64,000 nt of DNA from Paenibacillus pectinilyticus (GTDB lineage: Bacteria; Bacillota; Bacilli; Paenibacillales; NBRC-103111): assembly GCF_001700435.1 (NCBI RefSeq), contig NZ_LYPC01000026.1, positions 186,001 to 250,000 of the forward strand, given 5' to 3'. Under the pieces are notes generated by a model. The model saw only the letters and a list, made by a program, of their open reading frames with translations, searched no databases and was not told the origin of the DNA. A program made the position numbers and the translations under genes. Positions 8,469-20,000 of the stretch are shown piece by piece; the stretch's first letter is position 1; each line of letters begins with the position of its first letter.

Positions 8469-10177
8469 AGCAGCTGCTCGGCTATTTTCGCAACAGTACG
8501 GTCAGGAAAAAGCTTATTATTACGTATCTAGTCGTTATTATCATCCCGATTCTGGCGTTGGGGATCTATGCCTATCAATCGTCCAAAGGCTATCTGAAGA
8601 AGCAGCTCCTCATTGGGATGAATCATACCGTTACACAAACCGCGCTTAACTTGGATCAGAAGATGGAGAAGTCAGGTAATTTCATCTCGTTCATGGTGTT
8701 TAATCCCATTGTGAAGAAGGTAACAGGCTCTGAGCTGCCGGATATTCTCAGCTATACCAAGGAGCTCAACGATAACATCGAGCCGACAATTTGGTATTAT
8801 ATCAACATCAATAGAGAGATGAAAGACGTGCTCTTTTATTCCGATTTTACGGGGAAACAGATCGGGAACTTCATATATCCCAGCGATGCTGTCCGTCATA
8901 CCGAATGGTATGAAGAGGCGAAGCGGGCGAGCAAGACGCAATGGCACTATGATCAGCAGCAGCAGGTGCTTTATGCGACGCATAACATTCAGAAGAGTGA
9001 CAATACCACCTTTGCTGGGGTGCTGTACGTGAAGATCGATTACGATAAAATGTTCGAGAAGCTCGATCAGGTCTACGACGGCGAATACGGGATTCTGATT
9101 ACGGACACTAAGCAGCAGGTGATTTATGCTGGGGAACAAGCGTCGACATTAAGTGAAAAGGCGATCGGGGAGATCGGTGCTCAAGAGGAGGGGCAGTTCC
9201 GTATGCAGGGCAAAGAATATATGATGACGCGAAGCACACTGCCTAACTCGGGCTGGACCTTCACGTATTTTATGCCGACGACCAGCATGATCGTGGATAC
9301 GCAGGACATTTTGAAAGCGACGGCCTCTGTTATTCTGATCTGTATCATGGTGCTGCTGTGCATCATTTGGCTGTTCTCGCGAACGTTGGTGCAACCGATT
9401 CTTGCTTTGAAAAAGAAGATCAGCATCGTGGAAAATGGCAACTTCGATGTGCCGATTATGTCCAATGCGAAGGATGAGATTGGCCAGTTGACCCAAAGCT
9501 TCGCCGACATGGTGAAGAAGGTGCAAGACTCGATTCAGGAAGCAGTTCAAGCGCGCATGTTGGAAAAGGAAGCTGAGCTGAAGGCGCTCCAAGCGCAAAT
9601 CTCTCCGCATTTTCTGTACAACACCTTGTCCATCATTAACTGGAAAGCGGTTCAGCAGGATGCGATGGACATCAGTAAAGTGGCCAATGCGTTGTCGAAA
9701 TTTTATCGAACCAGCCTGAACAAAGGACGACACCTCATTCGTATTCGAGATGAAATCGGCAATATCCAGGCCTATTTAGATATCCAGCTGATTATGCATG
9801 ACGATGAATTTGAAGTCATCTATGAGATTGATGAAGCGGCTTATGACTGCGAGACGGTCAATTTCATTTTACAGCCCATTGTTGAGAATGCGATCATTCA
9901 TGGATTGGATGAGAAGGAAGACGGCGACGGCAGGAAGCTGCTACGAATTGGGGTGAAGTTTGAGGGGAAAGATCTCCACTTTATCGTGCAAGATAACGGC
10001 ATCGGTATGGATACATCCGTGTTAGCCAGCTTGCTGGAATCAGAAGGCGGCGGATATGGGCTGCGCAATGTGCAAGAACGTATTCGTTTATATTTTGGCG
10101 GGGAGTATGGTCTTACCATAGAGAGCGAGCCAGGTGTCGGAACGACCGTAACGGTCGTTATTCCGATGCGGAGATAG
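8465..10177 (+). CDS. YesM-type sensor histidine kinase
   Basis: GTG start overlapping the regulator stop. Architecture: first membrane helix about residues 19-38, an extracellular dCACHE-like sensor of ~250 residues, second helix near 290-312, HAMP, then a His_kinase domain with P-H-F-L-Y-N-T-L (His382 is the predicted phosphorylation site) and an ATP-binding domain with N-A-I-I-H-G, D-N-G-I-G-M and G-Y-G-L. Length (570) is normal for the family. It probably senses an extracellular sugar or the loaded binding protein of importer 1. A terminator follows. Confidence 0.9.
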   Translation: MKQLLGYFRNSTVRKKLIITYLVVIIIPILALGIYAYQSSKGYLKKQLLIGMNHTVTQTALNLDQKMEKSGNFISFMVFNPIVKKVTGSELPDILSYTKELNDNIEPTIWYYININREMKDVLFYSDFTGKQIGNFIYPSDAVRHTEWYEEAKRASKTQWHYDQQQQVLYATHNIQKSDNTTFAGVLYVKIDYDKMFEKLDQVYDGEYGILITDTKQQVIYAGEQASTLSEKAIGEIGAQEEGQFRMQGKEYMMTRSTLPNSGWTFTYFMPTTSMIVDTQDILKATASVILICIMVLLCIIWLFSRTLVQPILALKKKISIVENGNFDVPIMSNAKDEIGQLTQSFADMVKKVQDSIQEAVQARMLEKEAELKALQAQISPHFLYNTLSIINWKAVQQDAMDISKVANALSKFYRTSLNKGRHLIRIRDEIGNIQAYLDIQLIMHDDEFEVIYEIDEAAYDCETVNFILQPIVENAIIHGLDEKEDGDGRKLLRIGVKFEGKDLHFIVQDNGIGMDTSVLASLLESEGGGYGLRNVQERIRLYFGGEYGLTIESEPGVGTTVTVVIPMRR

Positions 10178-10188
10178 CAGCATATAGG

Positions 10189-10224
10189 CAGCAGAGAGGC
10201 GGAATGGGCCGATCTGCTGTTTTT
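10189..10224 (+). terminator. Terminator after first two-component pair
   Basis: CAGCAGA and TCTGCTG form the stem, with a long loop and TTTTT immediately after. It separates the importer 1 operon from the second regulatory pair. Confidence 0.65.
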
Positions 10225-10350
10225 GGTGTCCGCAAATGATGGACAAAATTCATTTTTGATATTGAAATTACTTGATTTCGTTCATTCACCAGCGGAGCAT
10301 GTCATGCTATACTCATGTTTATTTCCGTAAATAAAGGGGGGAGTTTCACA

Positions 10351-11625
10351 GTGAGCCGAATTTTGCTAGTTGATGATGAAATCTATGCCATTGAGGGACT
10401 TAAATACAATTTAGCATGGGAATCGCTGGGATTTGTGGAGGTTTTGGAAGCTTATAATATCGACATGGCCCAAAAAATGATAACCGAGCATCCCATCGAT
10501 ATCATGATTTGCGACATCGAGATGCCGAACGGCAACGGACTCCAATTGATGGAGTGGGTCAAATCGTACTATCCTTCCATGGTTGTTGTGTTCCTTACCT
10601 GTCATTCGGAATTTGATTATGCGAAAAAAGCGCTGCAATTAGGCGTATTTGATTATATCGTGAAGCCGGTCAATTTCTCAGAACTGGAAGAAATCATTGT
10701 GAAAGCATTGGAAATCCGCAAAAAAGAGTTAGGATTTGAAGAAATCAAAGAGACGTATGAGAAGTTCTATCCGCTGTGGGAGGTCAAAAAGCCGCTGTTA
10801 ATTGAGCGAATATGGCAAGATTATTTGGATGAGCGTATTTCGAACGATCCGGTCAAAATGGAGGGCGAGTTACAAGAGGTCGGGTTGACCATCTCGGACC
10901 ATTTTACGATCCTCCCCATCCTAATCAGTGTGGAAAAGTGGCAGCGAGAATTCAGTTCCAGAGACGAGGAAGTCCTGGAATATGCCTGCCGGAATGCAGC
11001 AGCTGAGCTGGTCATTCAGCAGGATAGCGGGCTTGCCTTACAGGATCATTCTGGCAGCAATGTGATTTTCATCTACTCGGACGGAAGTAAGCCGCTTTCC
11101 CTAGAAGACTGGCGTCTACGATGTGAGACCTTTATTCGAGCATGCAGCGAGCATTTTTATTGCCAAGTATCGTGCTATATCGGGAATTGGGCCACCATTC
11201 AGGACTTATCTCGTGTTTATCAAGATCTGATTGCCATGGAAAGCAACAATGTGACCCTATCCAATCAGGCTTTTATGTACCAGAGACAGTTTGGCCGTAA
11301 AGGCGAAAAAACAGTGATTGAACTGGTCAAAGCCTATATTAAAGAAAATGTAACGGCGGAAATAACCCGCGAAGAGATAGCGGCGTCTGTACATCTAAAT
11401 CCAGCATATTTGTCTCGCTTTTATAAGAAAGAAACAGGAGAAACACTCACCGATTTCATTACGTTCGAACGTATGAAGATAGCCAAAGAGTTGTTAACGG
11501 GGACAGAGGATACCATCAGTCAAATTGCCGTTTCTCTGGGCTATACGCATTTTTCTCATTTTTCGAAAATGTTTAAACGCGCCTATGGGATGACGCCGCA
11601 TGACTTTCGGAAATTGAAAAATTAA
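10351..11625 (+). CDS. YesN-type response regulator, second copy
   Basis: GTG at 10351 with GGGGGGAG nine bases upstream gives M-S-R-I-L-L-V-D-D-E, the normal receiver start; an ATG at 10315 in frame would add 12 residues with no ribosome site. The phosphoacceptor is Asp55 in I-C-D-I-E-M-P and the conserved Lys is in V-K-P-V. A ~180-residue middle region separates the receiver from the C-terminal AraC HTH that ends in G-M-T-P-H-D-F-R-K, making it longer (424 residues) than its neighbour at 7644. It is followed 20 bases later by a kinase and then importer 2, which is its likely target. Confidence 0.9.
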   Translation: MSRILLVDDEIYAIEGLKYNLAWESLGFVEVLEAYNIDMAQKMITEHPIDIMICDIEMPNGNGLQLMEWVKSYYPSMVVVFLTCHSEFDYAKKALQLGVFDYIVKPVNFSELEEIIVKALEIRKKELGFEEIKETYEKFYPLWEVKKPLLIERIWQDYLDERISNDPVKMEGELQEVGLTISDHFTILPILISVEKWQREFSSRDEEVLEYACRNAAAELVIQQDSGLALQDHSGSNVIFIYSDGSKPLSLEDWRLRCETFIRACSEHFYCQVSCYIGNWATIQDLSRVYQDLIAMESNNVTLSNQAFMYQRQFGRKGEKTVIELVKAYIKENVTAEITREEIAASVHLNPAYLSRFYKKETGETLTDFITFERMKIAKELLTGTEDTISQIAVSLGYTHFSHFSKMFKRAYGMTPHDFRKLKN

Positions 11626-11645
11626 GAGACTGGGGTGAGATGTGA

Positions 11646-13376
11646 ATGAATCATAAGAGCAGAAATTCTCTTATTTTTAAATTTGTAAGCGTTTTTACTT
11701 TGGTTTCCTTGCCCTTATTTTTGTTGTTGTTTTTCAGCAATACCTATGCGATGAATCTGGTCCGCGATCAAGTCGCCCAAACGAATTCGAGCCTATTAAG
11801 CGGGCAAATGAGTCATATTGACAATAAGTTATCGGAAATCAACACCTATATGTTCAGGCTGGCCCTCCAGGATCCGGCGGTTATTTCCTTGGAACTGCAG
11901 CCTCGCGGAAGTGATGAATATTTGATGACGCGAATCGCTGCAGCTAATACGATGGAGAAAGATATTAATTACTATAGCGAATTAGGGGCTTTATTCATTT
12001 ATTCAGCCAAAACGCAAGATCTTGTTATGACCAGGGCTAACGGGTCGCAAATCCCCCAGAATAAAGGGACAGAGGATTTCATCTATGAATGGATGCGCAG
12101 CGAGGGACAAGCCATGAAGCAGGAGGATGGCTGGAAAACCTTAAAGGTTGCTGACATCCCTTGTTTGATTCACGTCGTCAAGTCAGGGGCAAGTCTCTAC
12201 GTAGGGAGTATCATCCCCATTCAAAGTTTGGCTGCTCCTTCCAATAAGGTTCAATTGGTCGCCGATGAGCAAATTATTTTCTTCTCTGAGCAGGCCGAAC
12301 CTTTAACCGCAACGACGATTTCCCCAGACTATTTGCACCAACTGACAGGCAAGATTCTGCAAACAGATAAGGCTTTCCACACCGTGGAGATCCCTGACAA
12401 GTATTTATTAGTTACGAATCGATCTCAGGTCTCTAATATGATCATGACGGTTCTCTTGCCGGAGAAAAATGTGTATAGACAGCTCTCTTTGCTGCAAAAG
12501 CTAATTTATTTCCTGCCCTTTGCCATAGGCTGTTTGCTCATTATTAATTTAGTGTTACTTAAAAAAATCGTTGTAAATCCGATTATTCGAGTTGTTCGCG
12601 CTATGAGACGAATCCAGGAAGGCGATCTGCAATATAGGATGCCGCCTAGTCATTCCAAGGAGTTGGACTTGCTGTCGGAGACTTTTAACACCATGTCATC
12701 TGAAATTTCATCGTTGAAAATCAACGTCTATGAAGAGCATATTAAAACGCAGCAGGCGGAAATTAAGCACCTGCAATTACAAATCAATCCGCACTTCTTA
12801 TTGAATTCTTTAAACATTGCGTATAACCTGATTGCCACGAAGAAATCCGAATTAGCTCAGAAAATGATCGTTCATCTGATGAATTATTTCCGCTCCATGA
12901 TTCGTAGTCCCCACAAGATGGTGACAATTGCAGAGGAAATGAAGCAAATGGATCACTATTTGCAAATTCATAAGATGCGTTTTCCCCTGCATTTTGATTA
13001 CGCGATTGAAATGGATGACGGAGTTGGCGAATTGCTTATTCCCTCTTTGATTTTTCAACCTTTTGTTGAAAATGCCATTATCCATGGCATGGTTATGCAA
13101 GAGGAGGGTTTTCATTTGAAAATTACTTGTTATGCGGAGCGGGCTACAGATACCAATGGCATCTGGATCCAGATAGAGGATAACGGCAATGGGTTTTCGG
13201 AGTCGGCTTTGCAAAAATTCGTTACAAGCGGTCAGTCATTAGAGGGTGCCGGAAATTTGGGCATTCAAAATGTGAAACAAAGACTGCAAGCCTATTATGC
13301 CAATGAGGCCAAGCTTGTAATTGGAAATAGACTGGAAAAAGGGGCGATCGTTCGTCTTTTTATACCTAAGAAGTAA
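11646..13376 (+). CDS. YesM-type sensor histidine kinase, second copy
   Basis: Two membrane helices (about residues 13-33 and 280-302) flank an extracellular sensor region, followed by HAMP and a His_kinase domain with N-P-H-F-L-L-N-S-L (His383) and an ATPase with N-A-I-I-H-G, D-N-G-N-G-F and G-N-L-G-I-Q-N-V. Total 576 residues. It forms a pair with the regulator just upstream and is followed by importer 2 genes on the same strand with only about 90 bases between, so sensing and uptake are probably one unit. Confidence 0.9.
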   Translation: MNHKSRNSLIFKFVSVFTLVSLPLFLLLFFSNTYAMNLVRDQVAQTNSSLLSGQMSHIDNKLSEINTYMFRLALQDPAVISLELQPRGSDEYLMTRIAAANTMEKDINYYSELGALFIYSAKTQDLVMTRANGSQIPQNKGTEDFIYEWMRSEGQAMKQEDGWKTLKVADIPCLIHVVKSGASLYVGSIIPIQSLAAPSNKVQLVADEQIIFFSEQAEPLTATTISPDYLHQLTGKILQTDKAFHTVEIPDKYLLVTNRSQVSNMIMTVLLPEKNVYRQLSLLQKLIYFLPFAIGCLLIINLVLLKKIVVNPIIRVVRAMRRIQEGDLQYRMPPSHSKELDLLSETFNTMSSEISSLKINVYEEHIKTQQAEIKHLQLQINPHFLLNSLNIAYNLIATKKSELAQKMIVHLMNYFRSMIRSPHKMVTIAEEMKQMDHYLQIHKMRFPLHFDYAIEMDDGVGELLIPSLIFQPFVENAIIHGMVMQEEGFHLKITCYAERATDTNGIWIQIEDNGNGFSESALQKFVTSGQSLEGAGNLGIQNVKQRLQAYYANEAKLVIGNRLEKGAIVRLFIPKK

Positions 13377-13467
13377 CTTGAGTGATAGGTTCGGTATCTT
13401 GAGCGCTATCTGAAATGGAGCTGCACCCTCTACAATAAAGAAGAGAAATCGAGTGGAGGGTAGCGGA

Positions 13468-14370
13468 ATGGCTAAGAAATATAGCAGTCTCATTTGGATG
13501 ACAGTGCCAGGCGTTTTGTATTTATTTATTAACAATTACTTGCCCATGCTGGGCACATTCATTGCGTTTAAGAACATTAATTACACCAAAGGAATATTCC
13601 ATAGCGACTGGGTGGGCTTCAAGAACTTTGAATTTCTATTTAAATCCCATGATGCGTTCATCATCACCCGGAATACACTGCTCTATAATGGCACGTTTAT
13701 CATCGTCAATAATTTAGCGATTGCGCTGCTTGTAGCCTTATTGTTGAATGAAATCAAAAATCGCTTTGCCCGTAATTTGTACCAAAGCATTATGCTGCTA
13801 CCTTTTTTAATTTCGTTTAGCATCGTTGGCTATATTGTTCTTGCCTTTTTTAGTATCGAGCACGGTTTTATCAATAAAGTCATTTTTCCGTTTTTGCATA
13901 TACAACCGATGGAATGGTATTTGGAATCAAAGTATTGGCCTTATATCCTAGTCATCGTGAACACATGGAAATATGTCGGCTATTCAAGTTTAATCTACTT
14001 TGCTGCTATGATCGGCATCAACCAGGAATATTATGAAGCTGCCCGCATGGATGGCGCGAATCGCTGGCTGCAGATGACGAAGATCACGCTTCCGCTTATC
14101 CGTCCGGTGGTGATTGTTGTAGTGCTGATTCTGATCGGCCGTATCTTTTATGCAGATTTCGGTATGTTCTTCCAAGTTCCTCTCAATACAGGTATTTTGT
14201 TCTCGACTACCAATGTCATTGATACCTATGTCTATCGAGCCTTATTGGTAACAGGAGATATCGGCATGTCCTCAGCTGCGGGTTTATACCAATCGACAGT
14301 GGGATTCGTGCTCGTCATCATCGCCAATATGCTGGTCAGAAGATGGGATAAAGAGAGCGCTTTATTTTGA
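13468..14370 (+). CDS. Sugar ABC importer 2: permease, LplB type
   Basis: The start is ATG at 13468 with GGAGGG seven bases ahead; an in-frame GTG at 13453 overlaps that ribosome site and is unlikely. Six predicted helices and the EAA loop E-A-A-R-M-D-G-A-N. The N-terminal helix is followed by I-A-F-K-N-I-N-Y-x-K-G-I-F-x-S-D-W-V-G, a stretch typical of LplB-type permeases of Paenibacillus and Bacillus. Its stop lies just ahead of the YtcP-type subunit. Confidence 0.88.
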   Translation: MAKKYSSLIWMTVPGVLYLFINNYLPMLGTFIAFKNINYTKGIFHSDWVGFKNFEFLFKSHDAFIITRNTLLYNGTFIIVNNLAIALLVALLLNEIKNRFARNLYQSIMLLPFLISFSIVGYIVLAFFSIEHGFINKVIFPFLHIQPMEWYLESKYWPYILVIVNTWKYVGYSSLIYFAAMIGINQEYYEAARMDGANRWLQMTKITLPLIRPVVIVVVLILIGRIFYADFGMFFQVPLNTGILFSTTNVIDTYVYRALLVTGDIGMSSAAGLYQSTVGFVLVIIANMLVRRWDKESALF

Positions 14371-14381
14371 GGAGGATACGT

Positions 14382-15308
14382 ATGGAAGTGAATATTGGTA
14401 ATCAAAAGCGGTTTCGATCGCATCGAGAAGGATCACCTTGGGCGAGCGGGTTATTACATGGTTTCTTCTTAGTCATGTGTGTATTTTGTTTATTTCCGAT
14501 TGTGTTGGTGCTAATCGCATCATTTACGGATGAAAGTATTTTGCGTACAGGCGGCTACACCTATTTTCCGAAAATATGGAGCACTGCCGCTTACCGCTAT
14601 TTATTTATAGACATTCATCAGCTATTTCGAGCTTATGGAGTTACTATTATCATTACTGTGGTGGGGACCTTAACCAGCTTATTCATTTCAAGCTTAGTTG
14701 CTTATCCGATGTCCCGTCAGGATTTTCCGTATCGAAAGATACTATCCTTTTATGTGTTTTTTACGATTTTATTAAATGGCGGCCTGGTTCCTTGGTATTT
14801 GGTTTATACCCAAATCATTGATTTGAGAGATACGATGTGGGCACTCATCATCCCGGGACTGCTGATGAATGGATTTAATGTGCTGATCATGAGGACCTTT
14901 TTCTCCAATTCTGTTCCGATTTCGGTGATTGAGTCGGCTCGCATAGACGGCGCTGGAGAGTGGCGAATCTTCTTTCAACTGGTTCTCCCACTTTCGGTAT
15001 CGGTGCTGGCAACGATCGGTATGTTCACCACGTTGGCTTATTGGAACGATTGGTTTAACGGATTGATATTTATCAGCGATTCCAAGTATTTCAGTGTGCA
15101 ATACTTAATGACGAAAGCTTTGCTGAATATTCAGTTCTTATCTTCACATACGGAAAATGCGAATTCCGCCAAATTAATTTCTGAAATGCCTCAGAACTCC
15201 ATCATCATGGCAATGGCGGTTATTGGCATAGGTCCTATCCTTATTTCATATCCTTTTTTCCAAAAGTATTTGGTGAAAGGTCTCACTGTAGGCTCGGTTA
15301 AAGGCTAG
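14382..15308 (+). CDS. Sugar ABC importer 2: permease, YtcP type
   Basis: ATG at 14382 follows GAGGAGG (14370-14376). MalG-side subunit of about 308 residues with the EAA loop E-S-A-R-I-D-G-A-G and the C-terminal ...KYLVKGLTVGSVKG tail. It carries the longer loop with ...ENANSAKLISEMPQNS... before the last helix that characterises YtcP-type subunits. It closes the membrane part of importer 2 and is followed by its binding protein. Confidence 0.88.
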   Translation: MEVNIGNQKRFRSHREGSPWASGLLHGFFLVMCVFCLFPIVLVLIASFTDESILRTGGYTYFPKIWSTAAYRYLFIDIHQLFRAYGVTIIITVVGTLTSLFISSLVAYPMSRQDFPYRKILSFYVFFTILLNGGLVPWYLVYTQIIDLRDTMWALIIPGLLMNGFNVLIMRTFFSNSVPISVIESARIDGAGEWRIFFQLVLPLSVSVLATIGMFTTLAYWNDWFNGLIFISDSKYFSVQYLMTKALLNIQFLSSHTENANSAKLISEMPQNSIIMAMAVIGIGPILISYPFFQKYLVKGLTVGSVKG

Positions 15309-15402
15309 TACTAGATTTAATGGAGGGGGTGATTCTGCAAAGCCACGTACGGGAAAAGGCTAGCTGCAAGACCAAAAACATTTCGGGGGAGACTTGATCA
15401 CA

Positions 15403-16923
15403 ATGAAAAAGGTTTTCGTAATGACGACGGCTATTCTCACATTAAGTGCTGTACTCGCAGGCTGCAGTTCTTCGGCGACGAAGGAGAATACTGCTCAAAG
15501 CACTTCAGGAAGTACGACGGAGAAGGCTTCCTCTTCGAAACTAGATCCGTATAAGTTGACGATCGTTTATGCTACAGGTGCAGTTCCCAAGGACCTCAAG
15601 GCCGTGCAAGACAAAATGAATGCGTATTTAACTGACAAGATTAACGCTACCGTTGAACTCAAGCCGATTGAGTGGGGAACTTGGATCGAGAAAACCAATC
15701 TGATGATTGCTACGAGTGAACAAATGGACGTCATGATGACGGCTGGCGGTCTTGGTTATTCTCAAAATGTGGCAAAAGGCGCGTTCTTGCCTCTAGATGA
15801 GCTTATTGCCAAATACGGCGGAGATGTTACGAAGGCCTTGCAGCCTCAGTTCTTGGACGGAACACGGATAGGCGGCAAGATCTACGGACTTCCAACGAAC
15901 AAAGAGTTTGCCAGTGTGGATGGTGTTTTGTTCAATAAGGCGTTAGTGGATAAATATAAGTTTGATATTAGCAAGGTGAATAAGCTCGAAGATTTGGAGC
16001 CTATGCTGCAAACGATTAAGGATAATGAACCCGACATCGTTCCATTCTTCGGACAAGAGGGGCGCCAGATGAGCAATTTTGCCATTAGCTCTTCGTCGTT
16101 CGATAACCTTGGCGATTATTTGGGTGCTTTGGATCGTTCCAGCAAGGAGTTAAAAGTAGTCGATATTTTTGAATCGAAAGTATTCATGGATTATGCGAAG
16201 CTGGCACGCAAATGGTATCAGGCGAAGTATATGAATCTGGATGCAGCAACGGTCAAAGACTTTGGCGCTATGCAAGCTGGCAAGGCATTTGCGATGTATT
16301 CAGAGCTGAAGCCTGGGAAAGATGCTGAAATGTCCTCAGCCTGGGGAGTGAAAGTTGTTCAGAAAGAAATGGTGAACACCCCGATTACGTTGAACACGAC
16401 CGGGATTATGACGGCTATTCCTAAGACGTCGAAAGATCCTAACCGGGCTATGATGTTCTTAAACATGCTCTACGGCGATAAAACGCTGCTTAATCTGTTC
16501 GATTTCGGTGTTGAAGGTACCCATTATGTGAAAAAAGATGAGACCACGATTGATTTCCCTGCTGGCGTTGATGCGGCATCTGTCGGCTATAAGAACGAGC
16601 CTTGGATGTGGGGCAATCAGATGTTAACGTACCTATTCCCGAATGAAGATCCGAAGAAATGGGACAAATTCAAAACATTTAATGAAACAGCTGACAAGTC
16701 GCCTGCGCTTGGTTTTGCCTGGAATTCCGAATCTTTAACGCAGGAAGTGGCTGCAAGCAACAGTGTGCTTAAACAGTACCAACAAGCGATTATGTCTGGT
16801 TCCGTGGACCCGGATGTCTATATTCCCAAAATGGTGGCTGCATTGAAAAGCGCGGGCATTGACAAAATTATTGCTGAGAAACAAAAACAATTAAATGAAT
16901 GGAGCACGACTGCTAAAAAGTAA
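15403..16923 (+). CDS. Sugar ABC importer 2: substrate-binding lipoprotein, LplA type
   Basis: From ATG 15403 the protein has a lipoprotein signal with lipobox L-A-G-C (Cys21); the frame opens at TTG 15394. A Ser/Thr-rich linker is followed by a ~470-residue LplA-like binding domain, longer than the binding protein of importer 1 and matching the usual size when paired with LplB/YtcP permeases. The ligand is likely an oligosaccharide released by the beta-helix glycosidases encoded just downstream, but this is inferred only from position. Confidence 0.87.
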   Translation: MKKVFVMTTAILTLSAVLAGCSSSATKENTAQSTSGSTTEKASSSKLDPYKLTIVYATGAVPKDLKAVQDKMNAYLTDKINATVELKPIEWGTWIEKTNLMIATSEQMDVMMTAGGLGYSQNVAKGAFLPLDELIAKYGGDVTKALQPQFLDGTRIGGKIYGLPTNKEFASVDGVLFNKALVDKYKFDISKVNKLEDLEPMLQTIKDNEPDIVPFFGQEGRQMSNFAISSSSFDNLGDYLGALDRSSKELKVVDIFESKVFMDYAKLARKWYQAKYMNLDAATVKDFGAMQAGKAFAMYSELKPGKDAEMSSAWGVKVVQKEMVNTPITLNTTGIMTAIPKTSKDPNRAMMFLNMLYGDKTLLNLFDFGVEGTHYVKKDETTIDFPAGVDAASVGYKNEPWMWGNQMLTYLFPNEDPKKWDKFKTFNETADKSPALGFAWNSESLTQEVAASNSVLKQYQQAIMSGSVDPDVYIPKMVAALKSAGIDKIIAEKQKQLNEWSTTAKK

Positions 16924-16934
16924 CGATTTGAGTA

Positions 16935-16965
16935 AGGGAGCCTATCTGAATCTGATAGGTTCCCT
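16935..16965 (+). terminator. Hairpin between importer 2 and the glycosidase pair
   Basis: AGGGAGCCTATC pairs with GATAGGTTCCCT (one G-T pair) around TGAATCT. There is no clear T-run, so it may stabilise or attenuate the transcript rather than end it fully. Confidence 0.55.
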
Positions 16966-17025
16966 GCTTATTAGGCATCCCACATTGCGCTCTCTGAGCG
17001 CTAATTTGAAAAGGGGGAAATTGTT

Positions 17026-20000
17026 ATGTTCATGATGAAACGATATTCGTTATTCGTATTCCTGTTTAGCTTAATTGCTATACTAGGTTTCATAGGCGGC
17101 ATACAGGCGAAGGCTGCAGGTACAAATGTAGTCCATGTATGGTCCCCTCCTTCAGGCACGCCAGCGAATCCTACATTCACAGTTCAGGTGAAACCATCGG
17201 ATGAGGCAACCTGGATGGATCTATACGAATACAACGTAAAAGTAGGTCATCAAGATGGCACGAATTTCGATTCCTCCTATGTGAATGTTGATTTTTCCGG
17301 CTCATTAGACGTGAAAGTAACGTACAATGCCGGAACGATCAGCTCCTATAACATTACGCCGTCTTCCTACGGCATTCAGGCCGTCCAGACGGGGAATACG
17401 CTCACCTTTTCTACGGTACAGGACAATCTTTCGCCACGTAAAATCGTCATACGGGTCAATGACAGCTGGGATACAGGCGTTATGCATATTCTTACGAATC
17501 CGCTTGAGACCAATGCCCCGTCGCAGACGGCTTCCAATGTGTATCTGATCAATCCGGGTGATGCCATTCCACTGGAGCTGCCTGCCGGCAAAGATACGTA
17601 TTATTTCAAAGCCGGTGAACACACGCTGCCCAAAGGTTCGTGGGCAGAGGTTGATCTTGGCGCTGTGTACGCGGTCGATAAGATCGGACTTGAGCAGGCG
17701 CCTTTATACACGAACGGCCCTGCGTATCCCAATAAGTTTATCATTGAATCGAAAGTAAATGCGGGCGATGCTTACACGACGCTCTATGATGGAACAAGCA
17801 ACAGTCTTTTGGGGTCTATAACCAAGAGTTTTCCGGCCAAGAATGCGAGATATGTAAGATTGCGATTGCAGGGAAGCAATACGACTTCCGGCTATTTATT
17901 TAGCAATACCGTGACTGAATTTAAGGTGATTCAAGCTGGCGGCACAACGAATCTTGCTTTAAATCATGGGATTGCCGGAGCATTCCCCAGCTACACGCAA
18001 TTATTCGATGGCAGCACGACGACACAATTTGGCTCGAAAAATGGATATGGAAACTGGCACCCGGGCGAGTCGTTCTATATCTCCAAGAATAATACGACGG
18101 TATATGTGGAGCCAGGCGCGGTCGTACATGGATCCATTTCATCTGACGGGGTCAGTAATGTAACGATTAAAGGCCGTGGCATATTGGATGGCAGCTTGCT
18201 GCAGCATGCGAATCCAAGCCCTGGAGAAGGAAGAACAGGCGCTATTTGGCTCAATAATGGAAGTGACAATACCATCGAAGGCATTACCATTCAAGACGCC
18301 TGCATGTGGACGGTCGTTATGAATTTCTCAACAAGGCCTACCGTAAGAAACGTAAATATTATCACGTATGTGGCGAATGCAGATGGCATCCACTTTTCCG
18401 GCAGTACGAACGGACTGGTGACCGGTTCCTTTGTAAGAACACCAGACGATAATATTGTCATGTACCACTACGGTCCAACCTCATTGAATACGGTTCAGAA
18501 TAGTGTTCTATGGGGAGATGATGCACATACCCTTCTCATCGGTTTGGGAACGGAGCCAAATGCAAATATCACAGATTTAACTTTTCAAAATTTGGATGTC
18601 CTTGCCCAACAAGGGGTCGTGGATCTGACTAAATTTAACGGTGTCATGAAGCTGTGGCCTAATGGCGGCAATGAAATTAGAAATGTTTTATTTAAAGATA
18701 TTCGCATAGAAGCCTTCCGCGATCCTTCCAAATCCGTCGTGTTTCAATTCCGCACCGATGAACGGTTTGCGGGAGAAGGTAATGGCCGCATATCCAACGT
18801 CACCATGGATAACATCACCTATAAGGGGAGCGGGGAATTGACATCGCTATTGTCTGGTGTGAGCAGCACGAATGATGTCAGAGATATTTATATCAACAAC
18901 TATACGAGAAATGGAATCCTTGTTACGGATCAAGCATCAGGCAATATCACGAGTGCGGGGAATGTTTCGAATGTGAACTATACGTATACAGCCAATTTCA
19001 ACAGCGATGCAGCTGGAAGCGCCCCAGCAGGTTGGACGAGCAGTCCTGGAATAACGGTTCAGCCAGATCCAAGCGCAAGCGACCAAAGTGTACGTGTAAG
19101 TAAGACGACAAGCACCGCCATAAGCAGTTCCAAATCCCTGCCCCCAACATCTGGTATCGTGACTGTGCAGGCTAAAATGAAAATCGTTGATAAAACCAAC
19201 TGGAAATCATTAGCTATACTGAATGCCTCAGGTACTGAGTTGATGCAGGTCGGCTTTGATTCAGCGGGCAATATCTACAGTAATAACGGATCGACTTGGA
19301 CGGCTTTTATGCCTTACAATACCAATCAATGGTACGACATTAAGGTAGAGATGAATACCGCAACAGACCAATATAACCTCTATATGGACGGTGTTCTCAA
19401 AGCAGCCAATCAATCACTTGAAGTTGCGACAACGAATGTGGCCAATGTCATGTTCACTTCGGGTGAAGCTGCTGCTGGCACGTATTATTTTGATGGAGTA
19501 AAGGTATCTTTCCTGCATACGATTATTGACAGCGATTTCAACTCGGATACGATCGGGAACGCGCCAAGCGGGTGGACGAGCACATCGGGAGCCACTGTCC
19601 AAGCCGTACCGAGTTCGACAGATAAAAGTGTGAAAATGCTCAAGACGACGGGCAGCATCGTCAATTCGTATAAGACGATAGGTGCTATGTCCGGCATCGT
19701 GACCGTTCAGGCCAAAATGAATATAGCTAACAAAACCAATTGGAAATCACTTGCGATATACAACTCTGCAGGAGCTGAACTTACCCAAGTTGGCTTCGAT
19801 AGCGGTGGAAATATATACAGCAACAACGGGAATGTCTGGTCAGCCTTAAAGCCTTACAACATCAATCAATGGTACGATGTGAAGCTGGTTATCAATACGA
19901 TGACGGATACGTTCGACTTGTACGTCGATAATGTGCTGATCAATGCGAATAAATCACTGGAGTCCGCTACCCATGATATAAGCAGAGTAGGTTTCGTATC

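Noticed and set aside
11684..11697. cre site TGTAAGCGTTTTTA
   Set aside because: It lies inside the start of the second kinase coding region and misses conserved C/W positions; no promoter is nearby.
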